Source: Pseudomonas sp. ABC1 (GTDB lineage: Bacteria; Pseudomonadota; Gammaproteobacteria; Pseudomonadales; Pseudomonadaceae). From it: a stretch of 64,000 nt of DNA. The stretch spans positions 2,354,001-2,418,000 of the forward strand of contig NZ_CP058349.1 in NCBI RefSeq assembly GCF_013395055.1. The letters are read 5' to 3'. This document shows, piece by piece, positions 15,815 to 23,884 of this stretch (its first letter is position 1; each line of letters opens with the position of its first letter). The notes below the pieces were generated by a model. It saw only the letters and a program-made list of their open reading frames with translations. It was not told the DNA's origin and ran no database searches. Both the position numbers and the translations under genes were made by a program.

Positions 15815-17890
15815 ATGACTGCATTGGCCGACATTCCTGTTACGACGCTCAAGGGCGTAGGTGCGGCGCTGGCCGAGAAGCTGGCGCGGGTCGGCCTGGA
15901 AACCCTGCAGGATGTGCTGTTCCACCTGCCCCTGCGTTATCAGGACCGTACCCGCATCACGCCGATTGGTGCCTTGCGCCCGGGGCAGGATGCCGTGGTC
16001 GAAGGTATCGTGGCCGGTGCCGATGTGGTCATGGGGCGTCGCCGGAGCCTGTTGGTCCGCCTGCAGGATGGCAGCGGCACCTTGAGCCTGCGCTTCTTCC
16101 ATTTCAGCCAGGCGCAGAAAGAGGGCATGAAGCGCGGTAGCCAGCTTCGCTGCTATGGCGAGGTTCGTCCGGGTGCGACCGGGCTGGAAATCTATCACCC
16201 GGAGTATCGCGCTTTGCAGGGCGACGAGAGCCCGGCCGTGGAGCAGACGCTGACGCCGATCTACCCCACCACCGAAGGTTTGACCCAGCAGCGCCTGCGC
16301 AACCTCAGCCAGCAGGCGTTGGTGCGGCTCGGTCCACACAGCCTGCCTGACTGGCTACCCACGGAGCTGGCGACAGAGTACCGCCTGGGTGCCCTCGACC
16401 AGGCCATTCGCTACCTGCACCGCCCCCCGCCGGATGCCGATCAACTGGAGCTGGCCGAGGGCCGGCACTGGGCTCAGCATCGGCTGGCATTCGAGGAACT
16501 GCTGACCCATCAACTGTCATTGCAGCGCCTGCGCGAAAGCGTGCGCTCCCAGCAGGCCCCTGCGTTGCCTGCTGCCCGGCGCCTGCCGCAGGCGTTTCTG
16601 GATAGCCTGGGTTTCCAGCCGACGGGCGCGCAGAAGCGGGTCGCCGCGGAAATTGCCTATGACCTGGCCCAGCCCGAGCCGATGTTGCGGCTGGTCCAGG
16701 GCGATGTGGGCGCGGGCAAGACCGTGGTAGCGGCCCTGGCCGCCTTGCAGGCGCTCGAAGCGGGTTATCAGGTGGCGCTGATGGCGCCGACCGAGATACT
16801 GGCCGAGCAGCATTTCATCAACTTCGATAAATGGCTGAGCCCGCTGGGTATCGAGGTCGCCTGGCTGGCTGGAAAGCTCAAGGGCAAGGCGCGCGCGTCT
16901 GCACTGGAGCGAATCGCGGCTGGCGCCCCGATGGTGGTGGGTACCCATGCTCTGTTCCAGGATGAAGTGCGCTTCAAATGCCTGGCGCTGGTGGTGATCG
17001 ATGAGCAGCACCGCTTTGGCGTGCAGCAGCGTCTGGCGCTGCGCAGCAAGGGCATCGATGGGCTGCTCTGCCCGCACCAACTGATCATGACGGCCACGCC
17101 GATCCCCCGGACCCTGGCCATGAGTGCCTATGCCGACCTGGACACTTCCATCCTCGACGAACTGCCGCCGGGGCGTACGCCGGTGAATACGCTGCTGGTC
17201 GCCGACAGCCGGCGGCTGGAGGTCGTCGAGCGGGTGCGCCTGGCCTGTGAGCAGGGGCGGCAGGCCTACTGGGTCTGCACCCTGATCGAAGAGTCCGAGG
17301 AAATGACCTGCCAGGCCGCCGAGAGTACCTATGCCGATCTCAGCGCCGCATTGGGCGGCTTGCGCGTAGGATTGATTCATGGCCGCATGAAGCCGGTGGA
17401 AAAAGCTGCCGTGATGCAGGCGTTCAAGGCAGGAGACTTGCAACTGCTGGTCGCCACCACGGTGATCGAAGTGGGCGTGGACGTGCCGAATGCCAGCCTG
17501 ATGATCATCGAGAATCCGGAGCGCCTGGGATTGGCACAGCTTCACCAGTTGCGTGGTCGGGTCGGGCGGGGCAGTGCCGCCAGTCATTGTGTGCTGCTCT
17601 ATCATCCGCCGCTGTCGCAGATTGGACGGGAGCGGCTAGGGATCATGCGGGAGACCTGTGATGGTTTCCTGATCGCCGAGAAGGATCTGGAACTGCGTGG
17701 CCCGGGCGAAATGCTCGGTGTTCGCCAGACCGGCCTGCTGCAGTTCAAGGTAGCCGACCTGATGCGTGATGCCGACCTGTTGCCCGCGGTGCGCGACGCG
17801 GCCCAGACGCTACTGGAGCGCTGGCCGCAGAACGTCAGTCCGTTGCTGGCCCGCTGGCTGCGGCATGGCCAGCAATATGGCCAGGTCTGA
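15815..17890 (+). CDS. recG: ATP-dependent DNA helicase RecG
   Basis: A 691-residue superfamily-2 helicase that remodels stalled forks and Holliday junctions. The N-terminal wedge domain (about 1-180) starts LADIPVTTLKGVGAALAEKL. The helicase core has Walker A GDVGAGKT (about residue 293), the DEQH box in VVIDEQHRFGV, TATPIPRTL (motif III), and QLHQLRGRVGRG (motif VI). Length and motifs are normal. Co-transcribed with oxyR (4-bp gap). Confidence 0.98.
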   Translation: MTALADIPVTTLKGVGAALAEKLARVGLETLQDVLFHLPLRYQDRTRITPIGALRPGQDAVVEGIVAGADVVMGRRRSLLVRLQDGSGTLSLRFFHFSQAQKEGMKRGSQLRCYGEVRPGATGLEIYHPEYRALQGDESPAVEQTLTPIYPTTEGLTQQRLRNLSQQALVRLGPHSLPDWLPTELATEYRLGALDQAIRYLHRPPPDADQLELAEGRHWAQHRLAFEELLTHQLSLQRLRESVRSQQAPALPAARRLPQAFLDSLGFQPTGAQKRVAAEIAYDLAQPEPMLRLVQGDVGAGKTVVAALAALQALEAGYQVALMAPTEILAEQHFINFDKWLSPLGIEVAWLAGKLKGKARASALERIAAGAPMVVGTHALFQDEVRFKCLALVVIDEQHRFGVQQRLALRSKGIDGLLCPHQLIMTATPIPRTLAMSAYADLDTSILDELPPGRTPVNTLLVADSRRLEVVERVRLACEQGRQAYWVCTLIEESEEMTCQAAESTYADLSAALGGLRVGLIHGRMKPVEKAAVMQAFKAGDLQLLVATTVIEVGVDVPNASLMIIENPERLGLAQLHQLRGRVGRGSAASHCVLLYHPPLSQIGRERLGIMRETCDGFLIAEKDLELRGPGEMLGVRQTGLLQFKVADLMRDADLLPAVRDAAQTLLERWPQNVSPLLARWLRHGQQYGQV

Positions 17891-17944
17891 TACTTTGTCG
17901 TCTCTATGCTTTGCCACGGCAGGTCGCTGGCTATACTGCAGGGC

Positions 17945-19363
17945 ATGGCTCAAATGGATCCACTCATGAATCTAGCTATCGGTACCGCCTCTGCTCCTGC
18001 ACTTCCTCCGTTGATAGCGCAACTGCTGCAGACCCTGGATCTGCCCTACCGGGTTCGCCAGGAGCGCAACGGGTTCGCTCTGGCGCAGCGGGTCCAGGCC
18101 GTCCTGCTGGACGATGTCATCGGTGCGGTGCTGGTGCTTTATCCGCGTGATCACCTGCTCGACCTGGCCCGCCTGGAAGAGCTGACCGGACGGCAACTGG
18201 CGGTGGTCAAGCAGGCGCAACTGGAGCGCATGCTCGACCGGCACAAGCTGCATGTGCTGCCGAGCCTGCCGGCCATTACCAGCTCGCCCTGCATATACGA
18301 AGAAAAACTGCTGGGGCAGCCGTCGCTTTTGCTCGAGTCCGGTGAGCCGGGGCTGTTGCTTGAAGTGAGTATCGAGGTTTTCCGCAGCCTGTTGAGCAAG
18401 GCCAGCGCCGGGCGTTTCGCCGTGCCGCTGGAAAGCATTCGCCCCAACCTCGACCGCCCCGCCGATGACCGGGCGCAGATCGCCAGGGCGGTGCAGTCCT
18501 TCACGGCGCGCCGTATCCGCCAGCGCCTGGAGGAAACCATCGAGATACCGCCACTGGCGCAGACCGCGCAGAAGGTCATCAAGCTGCGCGTCAGCCCCGA
18601 GGCGACGATCGACGACATCACTGGCGTGGTGGAGACCGATCCGGCACTCGCCGCCCAGGTCATCAGTTGGGCGGCATCGCCCTACTATGCGGCGCCGGGC
18701 AAGATTCGCTCGGTCGAGGATGCCATCGTGCGGGTGCTGGGGTTCGACCTGGTGATCAACCTGGCGTTGGGCCTGGCACTGGGCAAGACCTTGAGCCTGC
18801 CCAAGGACCAGCCGCAGCAGGCCAAGCCCTACTGGCAGCAGGCGATCTATACCGCGGCGGTCATCGAAGGGCTGACCAGGGCGATCCCGCGCGCGCACCG
18901 CCCGGAAATCGGCCTGAGTTACCTGGCCGGGCTGTTGCACAACTTCGGCTACCTGGTGCTCGCCTATGTGTTCCCGCCGCACTTTTCGCTGATCTGCCGC
19001 CACCTGGAGGCCAACCCGCACCTGTCCCACAGCCATGTCGAACAGCACCTGCTGGGGATCACGCGGGAGCAGATCGGTGCCTGGCTGGTGCGCTACTGGA
19101 GCATGCCGGAAGAACTCTGCACGGCACTGCGCTTCCAGCTCGACCCGCACTATGAAGGCGAACACGCAGCCTATGCCAACCTGGTGTGCCTGGCGACGAG
19201 CCTGCTGCGCCAGCATGGCTCCCACGATGGCGTGCAGGAGGAAATCCCACAAGCGCTGTTCGATCGGCTGGGACTGACCCGTGAAAAAGCCGAGGAGGCC
19301 GTGAACCGCGTGCTCGAAGCCGAGGCCTCCCTGCGTGCGCTGGCCCAGCAGTGCAATAACTGA
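17945..19363 (+). CDS. YbaK-like plus HDOD domain protein
   Basis: A 472-residue cytoplasmic protein. The N-terminal part (about 1-150) resembles the YbaK/ProX aminoacyl-tRNA deacylase fold (LDLPYRVRQE, QAVLLDDVIGAVLVLYPRDHLLDL, a LTGRQLAVV segment). The C-terminal part (about 190-460) is an HDOD domain: PLAQTAQKVIKLRVSPEATIDDI, ETDPALAAQVISWAASPYY, SYLAGLLHNFGYLVLAY. HDOD proteins act in signalling and usually lack HD phosphodiesterase activity. A gene of this type follows recG in P. aeruginosa. I chose ATG 17945; MNLAIG at 17966 is an alternative. Confidence 0.82.
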   Translation: MAQMDPLMNLAIGTASAPALPPLIAQLLQTLDLPYRVRQERNGFALAQRVQAVLLDDVIGAVLVLYPRDHLLDLARLEELTGRQLAVVKQAQLERMLDRHKLHVLPSLPAITSSPCIYEEKLLGQPSLLLESGEPGLLLEVSIEVFRSLLSKASAGRFAVPLESIRPNLDRPADDRAQIARAVQSFTARRIRQRLEETIEIPPLAQTAQKVIKLRVSPEATIDDITGVVETDPALAAQVISWAASPYYAAPGKIRSVEDAIVRVLGFDLVINLALGLALGKTLSLPKDQPQQAKPYWQQAIYTAAVIEGLTRAIPRAHRPEIGLSYLAGLLHNFGYLVLAYVFPPHFSLICRHLEANPHLSHSHVEQHLLGITREQIGAWLVRYWSMPEELCTALRFQLDPHYEGEHAAYANLVCLATSLLRQHGSHDGVQEEIPQALFDRLGLTREKAEEAVNRVLEAEASLRALAQQCNN

Positions 19364-19819
19364 TTGAACCCTCTTCCGACAGGGCAAGTGCCGCAGCAGC
19401 GCGCTTGCCCGCGAGCCGATCCGCATCGGTCGCAGTCATGATCGTATCCATACGTTAAGCCGTTACCTCTGCTCTCCTGGCCCTTCCAGGGTGGCGTCCT
19501 CCTTCTCCCCCTTTCGTACTGTTCTCTCCCAGCCTTTGGTCGTCAGGCATCCGTCCTCCCTACCAAAGGAGGGTGGTCGTGCGCGCCTTAAGTTGCATCG
19601 CTCTGCATCCAATGCAGTCTGGTCACGGATAGAAGGTCAGTGTATGACTGTATCTATATTTATCGTTCACGATTAAAACCATTGATGCAAAATCGTTCAG
19701 TCTGCAAAATGCCGCGCCCCAGTCTTCCCGTTAATGCCCAGGCGACCTGGCCGCTCTGCTAGCCAGGATTGGGAACGTGGGTGAACGAAACAGCCGATTC
19801 ACGCAGGAGAACAAGAAAC
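19364..19819. other. Non-coding spacer upstream of pntAA
   Basis: 456 bp without a credible gene. It holds a GC-rich segment with a short inverted repeat (GGGCAAG...CTTGCCC, 19382-19410) after the HDOD gene. A more AT-rich stretch at about 19640-19700 is the likely location of the pntAA promoter. No clear operator was recognised. Confidence 0.5.
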
Positions 19820-20941
19820 ATGCACATCGGTGTACCTCTTGAAAGCCATGCTGGTGAGACCAGGGTCGCTGCCACCCCGGAAACCATCAAAAAGCTGATC
19901 GCCCAGGGGCATCAGGTCACCGTGCAGCAAGGTGCGGGTGTCGCGGCCAGCGTGCCTGATCGCGACTACGAAGCTGCTGGTGCGCGTATCGCGGGTGCCG
20001 CCGAAGCCTTTGCCGCCGAACTGGTGCTGAAGGTGGTGGCGCCGAGTGCGGAGGAATTGGCGCACATGAAACCCGGCAGCGTGCTGGTTGGCATGCTCGA
20101 CCCCTTCGATGATGCCAACCTGGCGCGCATGGCCGAGCGGGGCATCAGCGCCTTCGCTCTGGAAGCCGCCCCGCGCACTTCGCGGGCGCAGAGCCTGGAC
20201 GTGCTGTCGTCCCAGGCCAATATTGCCGGCTACAAAGCCGTGATGCTGGCTGCCGACCACTACCCGCGCTTCATGCCGATGCTGATGACCGCCGCCGGTA
20301 CGGTGAAGGCCGCCCGTGTGCTGGTGCTGGGCGCCGGGGTCGCAGGTTTGCAGGCGATTGCCACGGCACGGCGCATGGGCGCGGTGATCGAGGCGTCCGA
20401 TGTGCGGCCTGCGGTCAAGGAGCAGATCGAATCGCTGGGAGCGAAGTTCGTCGAGGTGCCGTTCGAAACCGACGAGGAGCGCGAGTGCGCCGAAGGTGTC
20501 GGTGGCTACGCCCGGCCGATGCCCGCCTCCTGGATGGCGCGCCAGGCCAGTGCGGTGCACGAGCGTGCCAAGCAGGCCGACATCATCATCACCACGGCGC
20601 TGATTCCGGGGCGCAAGGCGCCAACGCTGTTGCGCGAGGACACGGTGGCGCAGATGAAGCCCGGTTCGGTCGTCGTCGACCTGGCGGCCGCCAAGGGCGG
20701 CAACTGCCCGCTCACCGAGCTGGACCGTGTGGCGGTGCGCCATGGCGTGACGCTGGTCGGCCACGGCAACCTGCCGGCGCTGGTGGCGGCGGATGCCTCG
20801 GCGCTGTATGCGCGCAACCTGCTGGATTTCCTGAAGCTGGTCATCGACGCGGATGGCCGTTTCCACATCGATCTCGAAGACGACATCGTCGCGGCCTGCC
20901 TGATGTGCCGCGACGGGCAGGTCGTGCGCAAGAACGCCTGA
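19820..20941 (+). CDS. pntAA: NAD(P) transhydrogenase alpha subunit, part 1
   Basis: A 373-residue NAD(H)-binding component (domain I). It opens MHIGVPLESHAGETRVAATPETIKKL and contains the nucleotide-binding GAGVAGLQAIATARRMGA and the SDVRPAVKEQIESLGAKFVE segment. The proton-translocating enzyme transfers hydride from NADH to NADP to make NADPH. This is the three-gene form in which domain I and the first membrane part are separate proteins. ATG 19820 has AGGAG 12 bases upstream; the frame extends to 19769. Confidence 0.95.
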   Translation: MHIGVPLESHAGETRVAATPETIKKLIAQGHQVTVQQGAGVAASVPDRDYEAAGARIAGAAEAFAAELVLKVVAPSAEELAHMKPGSVLVGMLDPFDDANLARMAERGISAFALEAAPRTSRAQSLDVLSSQANIAGYKAVMLAADHYPRFMPMLMTAAGTVKAARVLVLGAGVAGLQAIATARRMGAVIEASDVRPAVKEQIESLGAKFVEVPFETDEERECAEGVGGYARPMPASWMARQASAVHERAKQADIIITTALIPGRKAPTLLREDTVAQMKPGSVVVDLAAAKGGNCPLTELDRVAVRHGVTLVGHGNLPALVAADASALYARNLLDFLKLVIDADGRFHIDLEDDIVAACLMCRDGQVVRKNA

Positions 20942-20953
20942 GGAGCACAAGAC

Positions 20954-21268
20954 ATGGACCTGATTTCGGACGGTATCTACAACCTGATCATCTTCGTGCT
21001 GGCGATCTACGTCGGCTACCACGTGGTCTGGAACGTCACCCCGGCGCTGCATACGCCGCTGATGGCGGTGACCAACGCCATTTCCGCCATCGTCATCGTC
21101 GGCGCCATGCTGGCTGCCGCGCTGACTGTCACCCCGCTGGGCAAGACCATGGGCACCCTGGCCGTGGCGCTGGCGGCGGTGAACGTGTTCGGTGGTTTCC
21201 TGGTGACCCGGCGCATGCTGGAGATGTTCAAGAAGAAGGCCGCGAAGGCCCCAGTGGAGAAGCAATGA
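20954..21268 (+). CDS. pntAB: NAD(P) transhydrogenase alpha subunit, part 2
   Basis: A 104-residue membrane subunit (part of domain II) with three to four helices: ISDGIYNLIIFVLAIYVGYHVVW, PLMAVTNAISAIVIVGAMLAA, and GTLAVALAAVNVFGGFLVTRRML. The TPLMAVTNAISAI motif is diagnostic. Located between pntAA and pntB, 12 bp after the former and 1 bp before the latter. Confidence 0.95.
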   Translation: MDLISDGIYNLIIFVLAIYVGYHVVWNVTPALHTPLMAVTNAISAIVIVGAMLAAALTVTPLGKTMGTLAVALAAVNVFGGFLVTRRMLEMFKKKAAKAPVEKQ

Positions 21269-21269
21269 C

Positions 21270-22706
21270 ATGAGCATGAACCTGATCACCCTGCTCTACC
21301 TGAGTGCCTCGGTGTGCTTCATCCAGGCCCTCAAGGGGCTGTCGCACCCGACCACGTCGCGGCGCGGCAACGCCTTCGGCATGATCGGCATGGGCATCGC
21401 CGTGCTGACCACCGTCGGGCTTATCTTCAAGCTCGGGTCGGAGCTGGCGACGACCGGTATCGCCTACGTCGTCGTCGCCCTGCTAGTCGGCGGCAGCCTC
21501 GGCACGCTGATGGCACGCCGGGTGGAAATGACCAAGATGCCCGAGCTGGTCGCCTTCATGCACAGCATGATCGGCCTGGCGGCGGTCTTCATCGCGGTTG
21601 CCGCGGTGGTCGAGCCGCAGTCGCTGGGCATCGTCGTCAGCGCCGGCACGCCGATTCCCGCGGGCAACCGCCTGGAGCTGTTCCTCGGCGCGGCCATCGG
21701 TGCCATCACCTTCTCCGGTTCGGTGATCGCCTTCGGCAAGCTGTCGGGCAAGTACAAATTCCGTCTGTTCCAGGGGGCGCCGGTGCAGTTCGCCGGGCAG
21801 CATCTGTTCAACCTGCTGGTCGGGCTGGTGATCGTCGCCCTGGGGCTGGTCTACACCCTGACCGGCGATGTCACGGCCTTCGCCGTGCTGGTCCTGCTGG
21901 CGTTCATCATCGGTGTGCTGATCATCATCCCCATCGGCGGTGCCGACATGCCGGTGGTGGTGTCGATGCTCAACAGCTATTCCGGCTGGGCCGCGGCGGG
22001 TATCGGTTTCTCGCTGAACAACTCGATGCTGATCGTGGCGGGTTCGCTGGTCGGTTCCAGCGGCGCGATCCTCTCCTACATCATGTGCAAGGCGATGAAC
22101 CGCTCGTTCTTCAACGTCATCCTTGGTGGCTTCGGCGGTGCGGCGGATGCCGGTCCGGCGGTGGCGGGCCAGGAGCAGCGTCCGGTCAGGTCCGGTTCGT
22201 CGGACGACGCGGCCTTCCTGCTGAGCAATGCCGACAGCGTGATCATCGTGCCCGGCTACGGCCTGGCGGTGGCGCGTGCCCAGCATGCCCTGATGGAGCT
22301 GGCAGAGAAGCTGGGCCACCGTGGTATCAGCGTGAAATACGCCATCCACCCGGTGGCCGGGCGCATGCCGGGACATATGAACGTGCTTCTGGCCGAGGCC
22401 GAGGTGCCCTACGAGCAGGTGTTCGAGATGGACGACATCAACGCCGAGTTCGGCCAGGCCGACGTGGTGCTGGTGCTGGGCGCCAACGACGTGGTCAACC
22501 CGGCAGCCAAGAACGATCCCACTTCCTCGATCGCCGGTATGCCGATCCTCGAGGCGTACAAGGCGCGGACCATCATCGTCAACAAGCGCTCCATGGCCAG
22601 CGGGTATGCGGGGCTGGACAATGAATTGTTCTATATGGACAAGACCATGATGGTCTTCGGCGATGCCAAGAAAGTGCTGGAGGACATGGTCAAGGCCGTC
22701 GACTGA
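21270..22706 (+). CDS. pntB: NAD(P) transhydrogenase beta subunit
   Basis: A 478-residue subunit. The N-terminal half has about nine membrane helices forming the proton channel (domain II). The C-terminal third (about 300-478) is the NADP-binding domain III: VIIVPGYGLAVARAQHAL (Gly-x-Gly-x-x-Ala), VKYAIHPVAGRMPGHMNVLLAEA, and ANDVVNPAA. Length is normal. With PntAA and PntAB it makes the complete transhydrogenase that supplies NADPH. Confidence 0.96.
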   Translation: MSMNLITLLYLSASVCFIQALKGLSHPTTSRRGNAFGMIGMGIAVLTTVGLIFKLGSELATTGIAYVVVALLVGGSLGTLMARRVEMTKMPELVAFMHSMIGLAAVFIAVAAVVEPQSLGIVVSAGTPIPAGNRLELFLGAAIGAITFSGSVIAFGKLSGKYKFRLFQGAPVQFAGQHLFNLLVGLVIVALGLVYTLTGDVTAFAVLVLLAFIIGVLIIIPIGGADMPVVVSMLNSYSGWAAAGIGFSLNNSMLIVAGSLVGSSGAILSYIMCKAMNRSFFNVILGGFGGAADAGPAVAGQEQRPVRSGSSDDAAFLLSNADSVIIVPGYGLAVARAQHALMELAEKLGHRGISVKYAIHPVAGRMPGHMNVLLAEAEVPYEQVFEMDDINAEFGQADVVLVLGANDVVNPAAKNDPTSSIAGMPILEAYKARTIIVNKRSMASGYAGLDNELFYMDKTMMVFGDAKKVLEDMVKAVD

Positions 22707-22722
22707 TCGCCCACCCGCCATG

Positions 22723-22760
22723 CACACCGCCGCATCCGTACGGGTACGGCGGTGTGTTTC
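22723..22760 (+). terminator. Terminator after pntB
   Basis: A perfect 10-bp stem, CACACCGCCG (22723-22732) with CGGCGGTGTG (22747-22756), followed by TTTC, 16 bp after the pntB stop. Fits an intrinsic terminator, with a short T run. Confidence 0.6.
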
Positions 22761-22866
22761 CGCGTCTTTCGCGGCACCCGCCGTGCTTCACAGCCCGCTC
22801 TACCGCGCTTATCCTTCGGTTTTCGTTACCGGCCACACGGGCCGGCCATCGTTCCGGAGTCCAGCC

Positions 22867-23187
22867 ATGCGCAATGCCCTGCTTGTTTCCCTGTGCACAT
22901 CCACCCTGTTGATGGCGGGTAGCGTCCATGCGGCGAGTTTCACCGCCACCACCGACCTGGTCCTGGGCGGCCTGACCAACAGCGCCGAAGGCACATCCGA
23001 CCTGACATCCTCCATCGGCGACAGCAAGATCGTGCAAGCGGCGCGCGACGATGCTGCTCACTTCATCGGCAGCGACGGCACGCAGCGCGGCTCGCATCTG
23101 GAGGCTGCCCTGCAGCACATCCGCGGCCAGATGCCAGGCCTGCAAGCCAGCGACCTGCAACTGGCGCAAGCCATCCTGGCCCTGTGA
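22867..23187 (+). CDS. DUF2388 exported protein, copy 1
   Basis: A 106-residue protein with a signal peptide (MRNALLVSLCTSTLLMAGSVHA). The mature part is about 84 residues: SFTATTDLVLGGLTNSAEGTSDLTSS, then the family core KIVQAARDDAAHFIGSDGTQRGSHLEAAL and LQLAQAILAL at the end. DUF2388 is a small Pseudomonas family of unknown function, probably periplasmic. First of three paralogues in a row, followed by a DUF4105 gene. Confidence 0.88.
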   Translation: MRNALLVSLCTSTLLMAGSVHAASFTATTDLVLGGLTNSAEGTSDLTSSIGDSKIVQAARDDAAHFIGSDGTQRGSHLEAALQHIRGQMPGLQASDLQLAQAILAL

Positions 23188-23240
23188 CGAACGTACGGCC
23201 ACCCGTGTTCACGGGCGGCCGCTTCCGGTACCGATTGCCC

Positions 23241-23537
23241 ATGAGATTTTTCCTTGTACCGCTCGCAGCCTGCCTGCTGGCCTCCTTTCCTGCGCATGCC
23301 CTGGATACCCTGAGTGCCGGGCTGGTGCGCAGCAGCTATGTCACCAGCAAGCTGACCAGTACGCCGTTCGAGTCCAAGCGGGTCATCGCTGCCCGTGACG
23401 ATGCCGCCCATTTCATCGCCACTGACGGTGGGGTGCGCAGCGCCTACCTGCAGGCCGCCTTCGATCACCTGCGTCAGAACATGGCCGAATTGCCGGATGA
23501 TGACCTGGAACTGGCCGCCGCGATTCTCGTCCAATAG
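23241..23537 (+). CDS. DUF2388 exported protein, copy 2
   Basis: A 98-residue paralogue: signal peptide MRFFLVPLAACLLASFPAHA, core RVIAARDDAAHFIATDGGVRSAYLQAAF, end DDLELAAAILVQ. It shares with copy 1 the (A/V)-AARDDAAHFI-DG-R-LEAA pattern. ATG 23241 is preferred over an upstream start at 23184, which would precede the signal peptide with non-hydrophobic sequence. Lies 53 bp after copy 1. Confidence 0.87.
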   Translation: MRFFLVPLAACLLASFPAHALDTLSAGLVRSSYVTSKLTSTPFESKRVIAARDDAAHFIATDGGVRSAYLQAAFDHLRQNMAELPDDDLELAAAILVQ

Positions 23538-23560
23538 TCCCTTTTCCCCGAGATACCCAG

Positions 23561-23884
23561 ATGCACAAGACCCTCATCGCCGGCCTGACGGCGGGCCTGT
23601 TGTCCTTCTCCCTCGGCAGCCATGCGCAGACGCTGGTGGCCACCAGCAACATCCTGGTACGGGCGCTGGATCGCAGCCTGAACTTCACCTCGGACACCAC
23701 CACCTCGATCCGCGACATGAAAGTGGTGCTCGAAGCCCGTGACGAAGCCGCCGGTTTCGTCGCCAGCGAAGGCGGGATTCACGGTGTGCGCCTGGAGGCA
23801 GCGTTCGACAGCCTGCGCGGCCAGTTCCCGCAAGCCCGTGCCGCCAGTGACCTGGAACTGGCGGAAGCCATCCTCGCCCTGTGA
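23561..23884 (+). CDS. DUF2388 exported protein, copy 3
   Basis: A 107-residue paralogue: signal peptide MHKTLIAGLTAGLLSFSLGSHA, core KVVLEARDEAAGFVASEGGIHGVRLEAAF, end SDLELAEAILAL. The most divergent copy (ARDEAAGFVA rather than ARDDAAHFI). Its stop overlaps the GTG start of the DUF4105 gene, which suggests coupled translation with that protein. Confidence 0.88.
   Translation: MHKTLIAGLTAGLLSFSLGSHAQTLVATSNILVRALDRSLNFTSDTTTSIRDMKVVLEARDEAAGFVASEGGIHGVRLEAAFDSLRGQFPQARAASDLELAEAILAL

Noticed and set aside
21483..22727. Long minus-strand open frame of 414 codons
   Set aside because: Antisense to pntB; the His/Asp/Arg-rich composition is typical of a shadow frame.
22212..22730. Frameshift or fusion in pntB-DUF2388 junction (an open frame from 22663 runs into the first DUF2388 gene)
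   Set aside because: The upstream part of that frame crosses the pntB terminator and has no coding character. The DUF2388 gene starts at its signal peptide, 22867.
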